Assembly (NCBI GenBank): GCA_018666295.1
Contig: JABIZW010000094.1
Location: 1 to 15,678, forward strand
Direction: 5' to 3'
DNA from: Halieaceae bacterium
GTDB taxonomy: Bacteria; Pseudomonadota; Gammaproteobacteria; Pseudomonadales; Halieaceae
DNA: 15,678 nt
The position numbers were made by a program, and so were the translations under genes. Below are positions 14,386-15,678 of the stretch, one piece after another; within the stretch, counting starts at the first letter, position 1, and each line of letters starts with the position of its first letter. The notes beneath the pieces are model-generated. The model was given only the letters and a program-made list of their open reading frames with translations. It was not told the DNA's origin and made no database searches.

Positions 14386-15678
14386 ATGAGCGATACGATC
14401 CAACTCAAAAGTGACTACGAAGGAGCCCAAACGCATTCCACTGATCCCGTGGTTGCTGTCCGCAACAATGTCATCTCACCCATTGAGTGTGCCTACCTGA
14501 TCGAGCTGGCCAAACCGCACATTAAGCGCGCAGGCGTGGTACTCGACGAGGGCTACAAACCCAGCGAAGGTCGCACGGGGTCAAATCACTGGCTTAAGTA
14601 CGACGAAGACGACGTTGTTCAATCGATAGGCCAACGCATCGCTGACATCGTTGGCTTACCGCTGGCAAACGCCGAATCCATGCAGGTTATTCATTACGGT
14701 CCCGAACAAGAATACCGCCCCCACTTCGACGCATTCAACCTTACTCAGCCTCGGGGTCAACGCGCAGCGCAATGGGGGGGACAGCGGTTGGTCACGGCGC
14801 TGGTCTATCTCAATAAAGTCGAGGCCGGCGGTGCAACACAGTTCCCCAAACTGGGAATCACCGTTCCCGCTCAGCCTGGCCGTATGGTTTTGTTTCACAA
14901 CACCACCGAAGATATCAGTGGTCCGCACCCCCTGAGCCTGCATGCGGGCATGCCGGTGGAGTCAGGTGAAAAGTGGGCCTTTAATCTGTGGTTTAGGCTG
15001 CACGACATACGCGAGTCCTACGACGCCTCAAAACCCCTGCCTCGGGTCAGTTTGAGTAAAGACGCCTTAACCGCATCACGCGTTATTGCCGAACCTGTCG
15101 TTGTAGACACGCCGGGAAAAAACTCGCTATCAGTTGCAAACGATCCAACAAAACAACGCCTAACCGTCGTGGCTAATCGGGCGAATGTGCTCTGGCAACG
15201 GGCCGTGAAAACACTCAAAGCCCGTGACAACAAATTTACCGGGGTTCACGCCTGTTACTGGGACAGCTACGGCAACAAGCCGCAACCGGACACGCCAGCG
15301 CACTGGTCTGGTCCGAGCTTTCGCACGGCAGGACGGCAAAGCTTAAACCCGCTCTCCGACGTGGGCACCGTCGTCTCGCGTCTAACAGACCTGGGGCTTT
15401 CACACTTAGTGCCCCGCACCTTCGAGCGCATTCAGGACGCGGTGGCGACCAACCCTAAAGCCGACGACCTGTGGTTTATCAGACCTCGGCTGCGAGGGGC
15501 CAAAGAAAAGACGCTTTGCGTGCCAACAGCCATCCTGAGGTCAGTCACATTGCCTGCGGGTCACCTGCTTCAACGCGCAGAGGATCAGCTGGTGCTCATT
15601 GATCAGCATAAGTTCACCACCCGAATCTACCTTGCTGTCATTGGGGAAATGCTTTATCGGTTTCAGGAGAGTGTGGCC
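14386..15678 (+). CDS. Prolyl 4-hydroxylase-type dioxygenase fused to a TTL-like ATP-grasp region (3' truncated by window)
   Basis: Two-part enzyme, 431 codons visible and still open at the window end. Residues about 18-205 are a prolyl 4-hydroxylase-type Fe(II)/2-oxoglutarate dioxygenase. The iron ligands are His113, Asp115 (YRPHFDAF) and His186 (LSLHAGMPV), and Lys196 (SGEKWAFNLWFR) binds 2-oxoglutarate; LVTALVYLN and GGATQFPKLG are further signatures. After a linker of about 55 residues, residues about 265-431 resemble a tubulin-tyrosine-ligase-like ATP-grasp: SLNPLSDVG (319-327), LVPRTF (341-346), WFIRP (363-367), LLQRAED (394-400) and HKFTTRIYLAV (408-418). The ATG at 14386 has AAAGG about 8 bases upstream. 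There is no signal peptide, so it is probably cytoplasmic. The dioxygenase call is firm; the TTL-like call is good but made by eye on a partial domain. The substrate is unknown. Confidence 0.88.
   Translation, partial: MSDTIQLKSDYEGAQTHSTDPVVAVRNNVISPIECAYLIELAKPHIKRAGVVLDEGYKPSEGRTGSNHWLKYDEDDVVQSIGQRIADIVGLPLANAESMQVIHYGPEQEYRPHFDAFNLTQPRGQRAAQWGGQRLVTALVYLNKVEAGGATQFPKLGITVPAQPGRMVLFHNTTEDISGPHPLSLHAGMPVESGEKWAFNLWFRLHDIRESYDASKPLPRVSLSKDALTASRVIAEPVVVDTPGKNSLSVANDPTKQRLTVVANRANVLWQRAVKTLKARDNKFTGVHACYWDSYGNKPQPDTPAHWSGPSFRTAGRQSLNPLSDVGTVVSRLTDLGLSHLVPRTFERIQDAVATNPKADDLWFIRPRLRGAKEKTLCVPTAILRSVTLPAGHLLQRAEDQLVLIDQHKFTTRIYLAVIGEMLYRFQESVA

Overview
The window reads as a chromosomal segment of a marine-type gammaproteobacterium with moderate GC content. 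The gene pairings holD-rimI and ampDE/nadC, together with a full rsx (rnf) cluster, are typical of Gammaproteobacteria. The protein style (DUF819 carrier, DmdC/FadE-like acyl-CoA dehydrogenase, divergent psi subunit) would fit the OM60/NOR5 (Halieaceae) neighbourhood, but that placement is inference. There is no sign of phage, insertion sequence, CRISPR, tRNA or rRNA, and the window is densely coding with no gap above about 125 bp.

Layout. (1) 2-4838, plus strand: the Rnf/Rsx electron-transfer complex, rsxA (5' end outside the window), rsxB, rsxC, rsxD, rsxG and rsxE. All six are joined by 1-4 base stop/start overlaps and must be translated as one coupled operon. The flavin-attachment threonines, the 4Fe-4S cysteines and the paired RsxA/RsxE membrane cysteines are visible where the sequence is present. 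(2) 4835-6387, minus strand: an operon with a divergent DNA polymerase III psi-like gene (holD), rimI and an unrecognised 135-residue acidic protein that runs convergently into the end of rsxE. (3) 6497-8634, plus strand: a DUF819 membrane protein and a PlsC-type acyltransferase. (4) 8647-10106, minus strand: ampD-ampE (peptidoglycan recycling), divergent from nadC (NAD synthesis, 10147-10974, plus). (5) 10982-13256, minus strand: a large acyl-CoA dehydrogenase overlapping an RraA-family gene, divergent from a LysR-type regulator (13380-14318, plus). A strong inverted repeat lies in the 123-bp intergenic region between them. (6) 14386 to the end, plus strand: an unusual two-domain protein with an N-terminal prolyl 4-hydroxylase-type Fe(II)/2-oxoglutarate dioxygenase and a C-terminal tubulin-tyrosine-ligase-like ATP-grasp region, cut by the window edge.

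The most unusual item is the dioxygenase-TTL-like fusion: two protein- or peptide-modifying enzyme types in one chain, with no known substrate. Secondary points are the RraA homologue, which carries the exact D-x20-R-D aldolase motif; the LysR/acyl-CoA dehydrogenase operator; a RimI with Asp at the expected catalytic Glu position; and a psi subunit with a long Pro-rich insert.
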